The position numbers and the translations under genes were made by a program. This document shows, piece by piece, positions 35,801 to 46,620 of a stretch of 64,000 nt of DNA (position 1 is the first letter of the stretch; each line of letters begins with the position of its first letter). The notes beneath the pieces were generated by a model. It did no database searches and was not told the DNA's origin. It was given only the letters and a program-made list of their open reading frames with translations. The DNA is from Oreohelix idahoensis. Taxonomy: Eukaryota; Mollusca; Gastropoda; Stylommatophora; Oreohelicidae. The DNA lies in assembly GCA_024509875.1 (NCBI GenBank), contig JAMPIV010017778.1, forward strand, positions 1-64,000, given 5' to 3'.

Positions 35801-37459
35801 AAATATATCAAGGGGAACCACCAATACTGGGACCTATACATTAACCAAGCTCTTGAAGCCATCCGAGTAAACGTGAACGATACCACAGGAATGTCACCCT
35901 TTCTCATGCTATACGGAAGAGAACCAAACTTTCCGTTAGACAACCTACTTCGCCCACAAAGAAAATACATGGGAGAAGACCCCATCGAAATAATCCTTCA
36001 AGAAAAGTATAAAGCTCACCAGATTGCACAACGAAATACGCAGAAGGCATTTCACAAGAAACAAAAACAACATGATAAATCAGCCAAGCTACCAACGTAC
36101 AAAATAGGAGACAGAGTATACTACAAGAAACATGTACGCAGTTCAAAATTCGATGACCGATGGTTAGATGGCTACAAAATCATGAAACAAACTACGCCTG
36201 TAAACTTCATTATTTGGAATGAAGAGAAACAACACCAAACAAAAGCTCACGTAAAACAAATAAAAATCGACAATCACCGGCCCATTCCGCCTTTGACGAC
36301 AAATACAAGACCAGTCAGAAAAGCCACCCTAAATTATAATCCATCCAGCACAGATTCGTCTGACATATCAGAGTCAGAGACGACAGACTCTGAATTTTAC
36401 CAAGACTACCACATACCCAGACCACCCACAGATGAAATACATCGAGCAAGACAACAACGAGACTCGTCCGAAAGCGAAGAAGATATCCCACCACTTGAAT
36501 TACGTAATAGACTACAAGACAGAGACCTGCGCATTAGAAATGAAGAAATCATGCCACAGACGCCACACGATGACAACACGAAAACACCTTATATCCACAC
36601 TCAAACTTACTCCCACAGTGATAAATCGTCAGCTGATACCTATCACAACCCCAGTTCAGGCAGTTCTAGTTTTAACACTAGTGAAAACCAAACACTGCTA
36701 TACCACAAGAACAAGATTGCTCGTTCAAAACAATCAGATCCTGAAGAAACTATACCCAAGCAGATTGTTGAACCATATACCAGCGATCTTTATGGAGACG
36801 AAACAGAACAAGAAGACAGTGTCAACCCCAGCACAGCTTTGTCAGACCCCAACGAACATAATGACAGAAAAATAGTAGAATTATACCAACAAGAAACAGA
36901 CATTGATACAGCTAGTTCCATTGAAACCAGTGATGCGGATAGTACATTATTTGTACCAGTCAGCTCCAGCGTCAAACGCGCCTATAAAACAGAATCTGAT
37001 GACTCAATCCCTAGCAACAAAATTCCGCGTATACAGCACAACTATATCAGACGAAAGATTCTGAAGAAACGCAATCATGTTCCAAAACCAAGCCGAGAAG
37101 TGTTAGCCTCATCTCAACTAGTCAAAAACAACAGTGTGCAAATTACTGTGCCCATTGTAACCAGTGCTAACGTTCAGCACAACCAGGTCAGAAGAAAAAT
37201 CAAGGCGAAACATATACCTGCCTCAAAACCAACAGATGTTCCAGCCATACAAACTCTAACCACAGTAAAACCATCACCGCAATCAAATGATGTTAAGCCA
37301 TCACCGCATTCGTCAATGTCCTCAGTGTCCCAACAATCAGCAAATGCAGTGTCGTCGCCTATCACACCCGTCACCACTGCTACTCAGTATGATGCTCGCC
37401 TAAGCAGTCGGGACATTGCAAGGTTAGAGATGGTGAAGGAACTAGCGAAGCTGTTCTGA
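32896..37459 (+). CDS. Element B pol, 3' part: RT, RNase H, integrase, long tail
   Basis: The reading frame is open from inside C's LTR (ATG at 32,732) to 37,459; element B's own codons begin at 32,896. RT has SPIVIVTKKD, CCDYRALN, TTLDARSGF, VMPFGLKGSPATY and YIDD at 34,091-34,102. RNase H has ILYADASDNAIGACL, TEKEAYAIHYAV, RTDHQPL and HIPGEMNTCADLLSR. Integrase has the HHCC finger (about 35,278-35,400), Asp at 35,477 (SIDLSGP), Asp at 35,657 (SDNGKQF) and Glu at 35,765 (RNERMHA), giving D,D35E. The C-terminal integrase module has WLDGYK where GPY would be expected. About 390 more residues follow from about 36,280: a Ser/Thr/Asp/Glu-rich stretch, then a basic segment with an internal duplication. 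All catalytic residues are present, but the unit is cut off from its gag and protease by C. Confidence 0.93.
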
Positions 37460-40400
37460 AAAAACACGCCCAGGTGTTTTATGTGTTCGCATATCCGAAC
37501 ACGGTCATCGCATATGTGAACAAACCTTTTTAACAATGTACTAACTCTCCCCATGTACTCTATTTTCAGCTGTTGATAGTTCAAATGACTTGCTTACAGA
37601 CTAAGATGTCAAAGCCTCACTGAGAAAGTTATTTTTTCCAGCCTTAGAATACGGATGAACAGAAAGAAATCAAGACCAGCACACGGAGGATTTTCTTTAG
37701 ATAGCATAATTATGAAATAAAAATGTTAAAACAATTGATAACACACGGTGTTACGAGTTCACAGACACCCTTATTTAGTTACATACATTTTCTTAATATT
37801 TAGAATGCTACACAACTTTACCTATAACACATGTGTCACACTATTCTGTTGTAACATCCATCTCCACTTTTGTAACTGATCATATTCCACGCTCCATTCA
37901 CCAGCATGATCTCTGATACTCCAACAATTTTTGTTGATACTGCCTATCACAAATACCCCAATGACATTTGCGCATGCTGAATTTCTGCAAATGAAGAATC
38001 CCTTGAGAGCATTAGTATATGCTAACCCCAGATTGAACACATTACACCTATTTGTTGATGATGCCTTTGCCCATGTTAAAGAAATAGCATTTGCACATGC
38101 TGACCTAGCAAATGAAATACCCCATTACCGCATGATAACCACTAATGACACATGAGATGAAGAAGCAGCTGGTTATGTATGATGAAAATGCCATTTTATA
38201 TTAAGGTGAAACTTTATATTGTCACAACTGAGATTTTGTTGAAATGTTTATGCACAAAATCCCCCACATTAACATTGGAGGAGGAATAATCTTAGTCTTT
38301 CGTGTTTACGAGATAAGACAAGGATATAATAGAATATTTGATGAATACCCATGGAACAAATCAGAGCAGATGATTGTTGCACATATGAGGACCATATTTG
38401 AAGTTATTATTGAAGGATTATCAGTAGACAAGGACCAAATGAATCATGATAATCCCATGGAACCACAGGTACTAAGGACACAAAATGGAGATTAAATAAT
38501 GGAGAAAAAAAATAATGACTGAATAATTGCTACGCCCAGAGGTAAAGGAAATAGAGATACATCCGCATTTTTGGAGAAGATATCTTTTTTTTGATTTTTG
38601 CTCATTGCCTTTGTAATATGAACATTGTTGTATAACAAATGACTATTCCTTATCACGAATTACAGAATGTGGTAAGATAGTTGGAATAAATTGACAATTT
38701 ACTATACTCATAATATACCCAGAATTACAGGAGAGAAAATAAATAAATGATTGATGAAAGTGGACACACTGAGATTTGCTCACCCCGAGGATATTGGATA
38801 AAAAAAAAAAAAAATAATAATGTTATCCCAAGGACAGACATGTCACAGATATATCATGGAGATTGGAAATGCAGCAAACTTGGTCAAGGACACCATGAAA
38901 TAGACCCCCGCCCCACACTTAAGATAACTGACGGATGAGATTTTTGAATTATAAGTACCATAAGTCACCCATCTGGCTGTAGTCAGCGGAGGTTACAAGC
39001 ACCACATAACTCTGACTAACCCTCGACCAGCGAAGGCAGAGTTGGTGTCGAAATTTTGCACATATGTAAAAAGTCATGTTTTGGTAAAGTCTAGACATTT
39101 ATGTAAATAGTTCTATAAATGATTAGTTGATATATTGATGATAAATATTTGCAGATATAGTACATGGACAATTAATAAGGATATATTTCCAGTACAGAAT
39201 AAGAGGAATAGGAAGGATACACATTTTAAATATTGGAGCACCATGAGCGAGGAATTGGACTTTTAAAGAAAATGGAAATGGTACACTGTATGCAAGGATA
39301 ACCAGAAATAGTAGTCAGAGTGCCAGGAACTTTGTCTTACGAGAATATTGTAGATTCCTCACGATCAATTGATTATTTTCTTCCTTTCTATGTCACATTT
39401 TTTTGAGTGATGACCCCAAAATTTTTTTTCATCTCATATTGTCAAAAGTTCTTACATCTCAGTTGATAGTTCCATAAATAATTGTTTGATGTGTTTTGCA
39501 TAAAGGTATTGCTAGATAAGGTACATAGGGAGTTACTAAGGATGAATTCTCAAGATAACAGGAGGACTAGAATAGACACAATGATATTGGAACACCATAA
39601 ATGATACATTGGTGTTATGGAAAAAAAAAGGAGACAAATATAAATTGTATACAAGGATGCCTCGAGAGTGACAACATGGATACATATTGTCAAGAGTATA
39701 AGCAGTTGTCTTAAAAGAGAAAATAAAGTAATACGGAACCCAATGTAGAAAATTCATGATGATTTGGAAACTATATTTTTCTTTTCCCTTACATTTCATA
39801 ATATGATAGTAACACATTCGTCTGTTGGTTGCTGATTAATGTGATGTTTGAAAATTGATGTATGGGAAGTCAAAGAAGATCTTTGAAGAATAAATATATA
39901 TATAAAATAATATTTCTAGGAAAGAGTTCAAAAAAAAAAAAAAATACTGTATTGACAGAAAAGAAGGAATGATTAGAAATAACTGACTAATGGACAGGAT
40001 CACCACCAGACGTACGGATATTAGAGACAAACATCACATATTTTGAAGAAAAAAAAAAAAAAAAAATGTAATATAGAACATTTTCTACAGTGACGGACTT
40101 AGAACGAATTTATACACTTACCATTTGGAAAATGTCAATAACAAGGAAACATTCAGATAGATAAATAAGGATAAGCCATGAAGTTTTAATGCTTTTATTG
40201 TGAAAAATGATTACTTATAAAAATGATGCTGGTTGTATTATCGTCTGATAAATATGCATATTATGTTTAGAGATGTTTTCTACATGTAATAATGAGCAAG
40301 TGGCTCATTCACTAGAAAAAAAAAAAGAAGAAGAAGATGATGAGTACCCATGAAAACATTGGCTATTTTATGAAAGTGGATTGCCATTACCATAGGAATT

Positions 40401-41032
40401 AGAGATTTTGGACATTTCTTGGAATATTGCAGAGTACTTGGGAAATAGAATAAATAAGTACGCCAAAAAAAAAAAAAAAAAAAAAAAAGATTTTTTTTAG
40501 TACTTGCAGGCTTTTAATATGGAGCAAATAACAGTACAGAAAAGAGATAACACCCCTACCACATCCAAGAGAATGTAATCAACTATATTTTTGAATGAAA
40601 TGTAATAGATTATGATAATCCAGCCAAGTTCTGCAAATAAGATAGTTTATTGTTCATTCCCCAGTGTTGCCACTCGTCACATTTTTTTTAGTGATGACCT
40701 TATGAGTGTTTTGCAGATTTTGTTGGGCAGTGTTGCCAATTTGTAAATTTGGTGAAAAATATTATGATGTGATGAATAAGTTACACTTTTTGAAGTTGAT
40801 GTCCACTACTAGGTTTTTTTACATAGCAGACGACCTCATATAGACATAGGACCCCAGTATAGGAATTAGATTAAATTTTTTGGAAATATTTTTGGACTTA
40901 GAAAAAATTTTTGAACTTTACATTTTTCTGAAAAATTTTTTGAACTTAGAAATTTTTGGGGATGGGTTTTTGTTATTGATAGTACTCAAATGTCTCCCTA
41001 CGGGATACATTTGCGGAGCCCCGGGATCTATA
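37460..41032 (+). other. 3' non-coding region of element B
   Basis: This 3.6-kb AT-rich region has many A or T homopolymers (for example A24 near 40,465-40,488) and no supportable gene. A purine-rich A12-GAAGAAGAAGATGA tract at about 40,318-40,340 would make a good polypurine tract, but LTR homology does not start there. Degenerate repeats lie at about 39,100-39,830. Confidence 0.5.
39100..39830. repeat. Degenerate direct repeat, ~357 bp period
   Basis: The blocks at about 39,105-39,250 and 39,463-39,610 align: ATAGTTC(T/C)ATAAAT.ATT, then GATA..GTACAT, AATAAGGAT/ACTAAGGAT, and TATTGGA(G/A)CACCAT. A further TCACATTTTTTT.AGTGATGACC block appears at 39,391 and 40,677. Copies are well diverged. 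Confidence 0.55.
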
Positions 41033-42060
41033 TGTGGCCGTGTACATAGTTGTTCCTTTGGAAACAGACTATATTCTTACAGGACAGAGGAAGCACACCC
41101 CATAATTTTATATTTTATGAGAAACAGAAAATAATAAATAGTGTCACATATTTAGGACAAAGAGTCGCTTCCACACGCCATTTCTAATAATTGGGTGATT
41201 TCCCCTGACCAATCGGATAGCTCAGATTTACCCCGGGGAAAGTGGAACAGGACGCCATTTTTGGCAGTAGAATGAAAGAGCGCAACTCAAGAGGTCGTAT
41301 CTGATCTAGCTCTACATATTTCTTAGTTTTGAGGAAATCAAACTACAACATTTATTATAAAATGTGTAATTCAGGACATTGAGTGATTATATATATTATT
41401 ATTCTTACTGACGTAAGTAGTGAAAAGTGACAATTGCATTTTAAATAGAGCTCCGAACCCTAGTCGCAGCAGAACTAGGTTTGAGGATTTTGAGTCAATT
41501 TGCAACAAAACAATGTCTTACACCTCAAATCAGGTAGAGTAGACTATTCTTGTGTTGGAAAGCATTTAACTCCAGGAATGCTTATGACAATATAGAAATC
41601 AAGGACAAATCTGAGGAGATGGGTAAATGTAGTCGAACCTAAAATAAGACTGTAACTTAAAGGAAGGAACACGGTGGAATGAGAAGGTTCGCCATATTTG
41701 ACAATTGAGTAGGCCTACGAGACAAAGATGCAAAAAGGGATTTTTGCATCGATGAAAGCATCTGATGAGATGATAAAACTTTATTATGCTTATTATTGTA
41801 TAAATGTTCTGAATTCCAGACTTTGTTGAAATTTTAAGTTTCATGCTGAAAGATATTAAAAGTTTTGCATGAAATCGAACGCTGTTGAAAAGGTGAATTA
41901 CTACAGTTTTGAGATCTAGATAAGAAATCTGTCTATTTCAATTAAATTCGCTACATCAACACCTAAGAGAAGAAAATCGAACCTGGTAACACAAATTTAA
42001 GAGAGAAATCTAAATCTCTGGTGATTAGGCCAGTTAAACATCTGCTCTCTGTAAAGTAAA
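41033..42060 (+). repeat. 3' LTR of element B (approximate ends)
   Basis: It is collinear with 20,231-21,770 from TGTGGCC to about GTAAAGTAAAC. No clean polypurine tract, terminal CA or target duplication could be assigned. Confidence 0.65.
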
Positions 42061-42244
42061 CTGAAAATACTGCATATACCGGCACTGCCACATGAATGTA
42101 ATATGGTCCTGTTCCAGTCCTAAGGAACACATGCCCCGGCTACAAGAGCAAGAGGAGTTAATTTAAAAAAAGGGTCACTTTTTAGTTCTCAGTCTTTACT
42201 TGCTTACTTAGTCGTTCCTCTTCTAGTCTAGACTTTAGAGATTT

Positions 42245-42247
<3 letters not shown>

Positions 42248-42307
<60 letters not shown>
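42248..42307. repeat. (GA)n microsatellite
   Basis: About 29 perfect GA units directly adjoin the 3' side of the minus-strand LINE fragment to the right. It could be that LINE's tail or a later expansion. Confidence 0.95.
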
Positions 42308-42310
<3 letters not shown>

Positions 42311-42530
42311 CATACTATCCTATCGGCTGTCTTCCTCCTGGCATAACTCCAATTTAGTCCTCGGCCCTTCATAGTTTGTCTAATGTTGTTCTCCAAGCGA
42401 ACTGTGGGTCGTCCTGGAGGTTTAAACCCCTGGCTCTTGGTTTCCCATATTTGCCGTGGTAGCCGATCTTCTCCCATTCTGCAGACATGACCGAACCATT
42501 GTAGTTGGGCTGTTCAACTTGGGTCTGCAG
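42308..42530 (-). pseudogene. LINE RT C-terminal fragment, second family
   Basis: The minus-strand frame reads QLQWFGHVCRMGEDRLPRQ, then GRPTVRLENNIRQTMKGRGL, then ARRKTADRIVWRS. The WFGHV.RM...GRP..RW pattern is typical of the region after RT in several LINE clades. Only the last ~75 codons survive and the RT core is missing. It differs in sequence from the families at 6289 and 60,398. Confidence 0.75.
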
Positions 42531-43467
42531 GGGCTGGGTTTTGAGGCCATGGCGTATCGTTCAGTCTTTAGAACTGTATATTTAGTGCTTATAAGTTGGG
42601 TCTAGTTTGGTTGTATGCCGTGACCGATGTCAGGTGGTTAAGTGTGTTTGGAGCAGTCTTAGACATAGATGGACTATTTTGTTCGCAGGTTCTACCAAGA
42701 AAGCTTAATGATCATTTTCTGTCTGTAATGTCAGGAGATTGACAGCTGAAGATATCGATGCCAGACCTGAAGGTCTTTTATATTTGAACATGCGCCCTAA
42801 TATAACCGACTGGTTGAGCAAGACAGGCCTCGCCAAAACGAGGCAAACTTTTATTATAAACAAAGTTGATGTTTGAAATGAAAAACAGTGGGACGTGTGC
42901 TCATTACGACCTTGTGTGTGCTGGTGTGTGTTGTTGTTGTTTAGTGGTAAGTCCGATCACTATTCTAACAGTGGGTGGTTGCACATGATGATGTTTCACG
43001 TACGAGTACATACATTTAACACGAAGAACTGATGCAGGATGATGAACTCGATGGTAATGGACTTCACTAGAACAGCGGTGAAGTAAACAAAAGTAGTCAA
43101 GTTTATTTACATGATGTTTTCAGGAATGTAATGATACATCAAGTGGAAGGGGATTGTGACGTATAATGGAAATAGAGCCTACAGTAATCCGACAGTCTTT
43201 GTAATCCCGTTAGCGTTCTATGATTTGCTAGCAAAACCATGCATTTTTCTGCCTGTCTTACTCACACAAGCTTATTTTTCATTCACGCCTCTTTTCTTCG
43301 AACATAAGCAAACGAAGTGTTTACTACTTTCGTGACCTGCCCGTCATAACAGGTAACGAATTAGGTTTGTTTACATCGGCTCCTCACGCGAGCTTATCTG
43401 TCAGTCATACGATACCTGACAGATCGCACGTGAATAACACAGAATCTTTTGAAGTCTACGAAGGGTT
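42531..43467. other. Non-coding, nothing recognised
   Basis: Only short frames occur here, with no family similarity or repeat structure. Confidence 0.45.
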
Positions 43468-43547
43468 CCCCGAATATGCTTTGAAGTAGACTCACGGGCA
43501 AAATGTTTCCCCGAGTACGCTTTGAAGTAGACTCACGGGCAAAATCT
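43468..43547. repeat. Tandem duplication, 41-bp unit, 2 copies
   Basis: CCCCGA(A/G)TA(T/C)GCTTTG then AAGTAGACTCACGGGCAAAAT begins at 43,468 and again at 43,509. The two copies differ at only a few positions. Confidence 0.9.
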
Positions 43548-43749
43548 TCGAGAGACCCGTTAGACGTAAGAATTCGTCTGATCTCGATTAGCAACGCCCG
43601 ACAGAGTGGCCGTAAAGCTTTATCTGGGAACTCTGTTTCTGTTCCTCGGTACACACAATAGTGCGAAAATGAACATCATCTATAGATCAAATAAATATAA
43701 TATATAAACTGTGCTTTCTTAAAACACTCTTCGGACCGGAAATATATAA

Positions 43750-43767
43750 TCGTTCCAAACGGAACGA
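43750..43767. repeat. Short perfect hairpin
   Basis: TCGTTCC-AAAC-GGAACGA, with 7-bp arms, lies 220 bp before the piggyBac remnant. It may be part of that element's terminal region, but I see no flanking TTAA pair to confirm this. Confidence 0.5.
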
Positions 43768-43989
43768 TGACTTTTGAAGTAAAAAAAGCACATTTATTTT
43801 TTAATTTTGACTTTAATTCTATGTTTTATATTAAGAATACATGTTAACAATTATATCTGTGCTAAAAAATATACAGCTTTCACTTATGTTGACTTTGAAA
43901 TTACACGCAGAAAAACGTAAACACCGTATTTGTCCGTCAGCCATTTTGGATATTTTCCGAACAACTCGACTTAACAGATCGTAAACAAA

Positions 43990-45330
43990 ATGCAGTCTGA
44001 TAATGACTACAATGCATCTAGTGATGTAGATTCCTGTTCTGGTGATTATTCAGAGGATTTGGAAACGTCTGATGAGTTGGATAGTGAAAATACAGCTCAG
44101 AACAACTCAGATCACCAGCCGTACATGCACAGGTAATGTTACTTCGTTAACGAAATGATAACAGCTGATTTTAAAAAGCAGTAAAACAGTCGTTTTAGTT
44201 GACTATTGTAGCCAGTATAGCTGCTTTCTGTTTGTTTTTGAAAAAAAGAAACAAATATTTCACCTTTCAAACAATTAACAAAGAACTCATTGCGCCAGGA
44301 AATAAATATAAAGTGGATCGGACGTAACTTCTGAATCAGCTGATTTTTATGACCTCATTTGCCCTGTGTCTCTGCTTTTAAAAATTATTATTTATATCAT
44401 ATGACTTTATGATTGACAGTATTCCTTTGTACGGAAAATATAATGTGTGTCAATTTTCCTGTGTACACTAAACTGTAACTTTGAATTCTATTGTTGATCT
44501 GTAAAAATTAATTTTAAATTGTTCTTCTTGCAGATGTTTTGGTTATGATGGACTTGATGAAGGCCCACCTTCCAACACTCCACCTTTTTTGCCTTAGAGG
44601 GTCTGCAACTGTCAGAGGTAAGCACCAGAGAAAATACAAAGCAGTTTTTGAGACCCATTGACTTCTTCAAACTGTAATTTTATGAAAGAATGGTTATAAG
44701 AAAAGGGTGTTTTCTTTTTGACAGTATATTAGAGACAAGCCAACAAAATGGAGGATGAAGTTATGGGCTCTTGCTGATGCTGTGATTGGATATACTTTGA
44801 TGTTCATTTAGGTAGGAACACTACAAATTAACCATTTGGTTTAGCTTATACTGTAGTTAGTCACTGAAGGACTTGTGAAGTTAGGGGATTGGAGCTTCGG
44901 GCACATTTCTTAGAAACAGAAAGAGATTTCCAGCTGCACTTTCAAATGTAAAGGAATTTGAAAAATATAGTATCAGAGGTGCAATGAGGTGGGTTAGAGA
45001 TAAAGAATTACTAGCACTGCAGTGGAGAGGTAACAAAACTATAACACTGGTTTCAAGCATTTACAATGCAAATGGCCATAGGTTTGCTAAGTGTAGAACT
45101 AAGGTTAATTGGAATTTTCAAGAACTTAATGTTAGACAGCCAAATCTTGTACGGGATTACAATATATACGTGAAAGTAGTGGACAAGAGTGACCAGCCGA
45201 TTAACAAGTACAATGTTTTGAGAAAGACCAATAAATATTGGAAAACTCTTTTTTTTCACTCTCTGGATATTGCTATGGTAGATGCTTACATTTTATTTCA
45301 AGACTAGCAGAAAAAACACCCAGATGTAGA
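43990..45330 (+). pseudogene. piggyBac-like transposase remnant
   Basis: The ATG at 43,990 opens an acidic Ser/Asp/Glu-rich N-terminus (47 codons), as in piggyBac transposases. It runs to a splice-donor-like CAG/GTAATG at 44,133. An acceptor-like TTCTTCTTGCAG ends at 44,533 and joining keeps the frame open to a stop at 44,595. A block at 44,725-44,808 reads YIRDKPTKWRMKLWALAD...GYT, the KP.KWG.K.W.L.D piggyBac motif. From about 44,900 to 45,306 the frame has RNRKRFP, NLVRDYNIYVKVVDKSDQPI and YWKTLFFHSLDIAMVDAY, the typical distal part of the DDE domain. Much of the central domain is missing, so it is inactive. Known piggyBac enzymes cut and paste DNA at TTAA. Similarity to the family is strong; splicing is inferred. 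Confidence 0.8.
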
Positions 45331-46385
45331 AGACCAGCTAGATATGGTCAGCTAGATTTTACAGAAGAACTAATCCGGAATTGGGGAACATAAGTTTGTA
45401 TGATGATGCACTACTTGCTTCAAAGCCACCAGTTTTTTTTCTCGGCACACCATGGACCCCAAGTTTACAGAGACAAAAAGAAATTGTAAGCTTTGATATC
45501 AGACTGTAAAGATTGAAAGAAAAACAAAAGTTAAATGTAAAGTTTGTGATATTTTTTTAAATGTTTTCATGCAGGTAGGAATTGTCTGTCAGAATACCAC
45601 AAGCCTTAGTAGGAAATATATAAAGCTGTGTTGAGTCTTTATTATGTCACCCTCATAACTGATTTTACTTATGTGTTAGTGATCATACAGTGTTACACTA
45701 GAAATATGTCTACTGAAGTCATATTTCATTATTTTAGCTAAGATGTTGCAGCTACCTATAATAACTGTAATGTATTCAGTGGAATATTTTTTTAAAATAT
45801 TTTTTTTAAAAGCCTAGTTATGTAACATTTCAAAAATTTGCATAACTTTATTATTTAATGTTGAATTATTTTGGAAATGTAACGTATAATGCAGAAATGG
45901 TCAGACTACAATAAAATATGATTGTTGTGTGATAGGAAAGGGAAAGAACTGAGATATGACTAAGTAAGAATAATTTATGAGTTGTAAGACTTAGCTCTGA
46001 CGTCACTGGAGCACGAGAAATAAGTGGGCTAAGGGAAGAGCAGAGATCACTCTTCAATGGTCGTCAGCTGAGAACAGGTTAGAAATTAGACTAACCGTAC
46101 GACCATCGACTATGTTATGGACAGCTGAAGTGCCATGTTACTTATGGTACTGCTGCAGTGTGCAGAGAAGAAGAGAAGAAGACTGATGCAAGATATTTCC
46201 ATAACAAATAGTTTTTCATGTCGAGCTGTGTCCAGCAGATATCGCCAGCAGTTTTATCCTGGTATGTAAACACTCGCATATTTAACGAGCGTGGATAGAC
46301 AACGAAAAGTGGTAGAACTGTAGTCCAGTGTCGGACGTGTAGACAATGTACTAGGAACAGTTTATAGCTAAGAATAAGTTACCAG
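45331..46385. other. Non-coding; possible decayed end of piggyBac element
   Basis: The first ~100 bp may continue the transposase in broken frames (KKHPDVEDQL). Beyond that the DNA is AT-rich with no gene or repeat that I recognise, and no terminal inverted repeat was found. Confidence 0.4.
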
Positions 46386-46620
46386 CGTCTGTGGCCTAAT
46401 GGATATGAACGCAGTTTCATAATCCAGATATACCAGGTTCGAAACCTGCTGCGGGCGGTTTGGTAGCAGATCGCTTTGTGTGGATTTTTAACAATGGTAT
46501 AAGCGCCGTACCGTTCAGAAAGCAATGGCAAACTACTGAATGAAAAAAATTGCCTAGAAAAATCACAAACAGCCAATAAAAGCTGGGGTTGATTGCCACG
46601 TCCTGTAAAGGATAAGCAAC
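46386..46620 (+). mobile_element. tRNA-Arg-type SINE
   Basis: The head resembles a tRNA-Arg: A box TGGCCTAATGG at 46,392 and a perfect B box GGTTCGAAACC at 46,436-46,446, followed by TGCTGCGGGC. The body runs about 160 bp more and ends near GCTGGGGTTGATTGCCAC.TCCTGTAAA. That ending resembles the end of the shared SINE core found elsewhere in the window. Mismatches in the tRNA stems and the long body argue against a functional tRNA. Confidence 0.75.

Larger units (their letters stand above)
20231..42060 (+). mobile_element. Element B: Ty3/Gypsy retrotransposon, interrupted by C
   Basis: The order is LTR, gag with a CCHC knuckle, protease, RT, RNase H, integrase, LTR. RT before integrase is the standard Gypsy order. 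The segments 20,231-21,770 and 41,033-42,060 are direct repeats taken as LTRs; their exact ends are uncertain because the left copy is insertion-riddled. Element C inserted into pol at 23,907. Without C and one target copy the element would be about 12.8 kb. No envelope gene is seen. There is a long 3' non-coding region (37,460-41,032). Confidence 0.8.

Noticed and set aside
40318..40340. Polypurine tract marking the 3' LTR start of element B
   Set aside because: It is purine-rich and followed by TG, but LTR-LTR homology is only detectable from about 41,033; kept as an alternative.
37460..41032. Envelope gene downstream of pol B
   Set aside because: No open frame with signal peptide or membrane segment occurs; the region is AT-rich and full of stops.
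46386..46460. Functional tRNA-Arg gene
   Set aside because: A and B boxes are good, but stems mismatch and a SINE body continues for about 160 bp with the shared core end.
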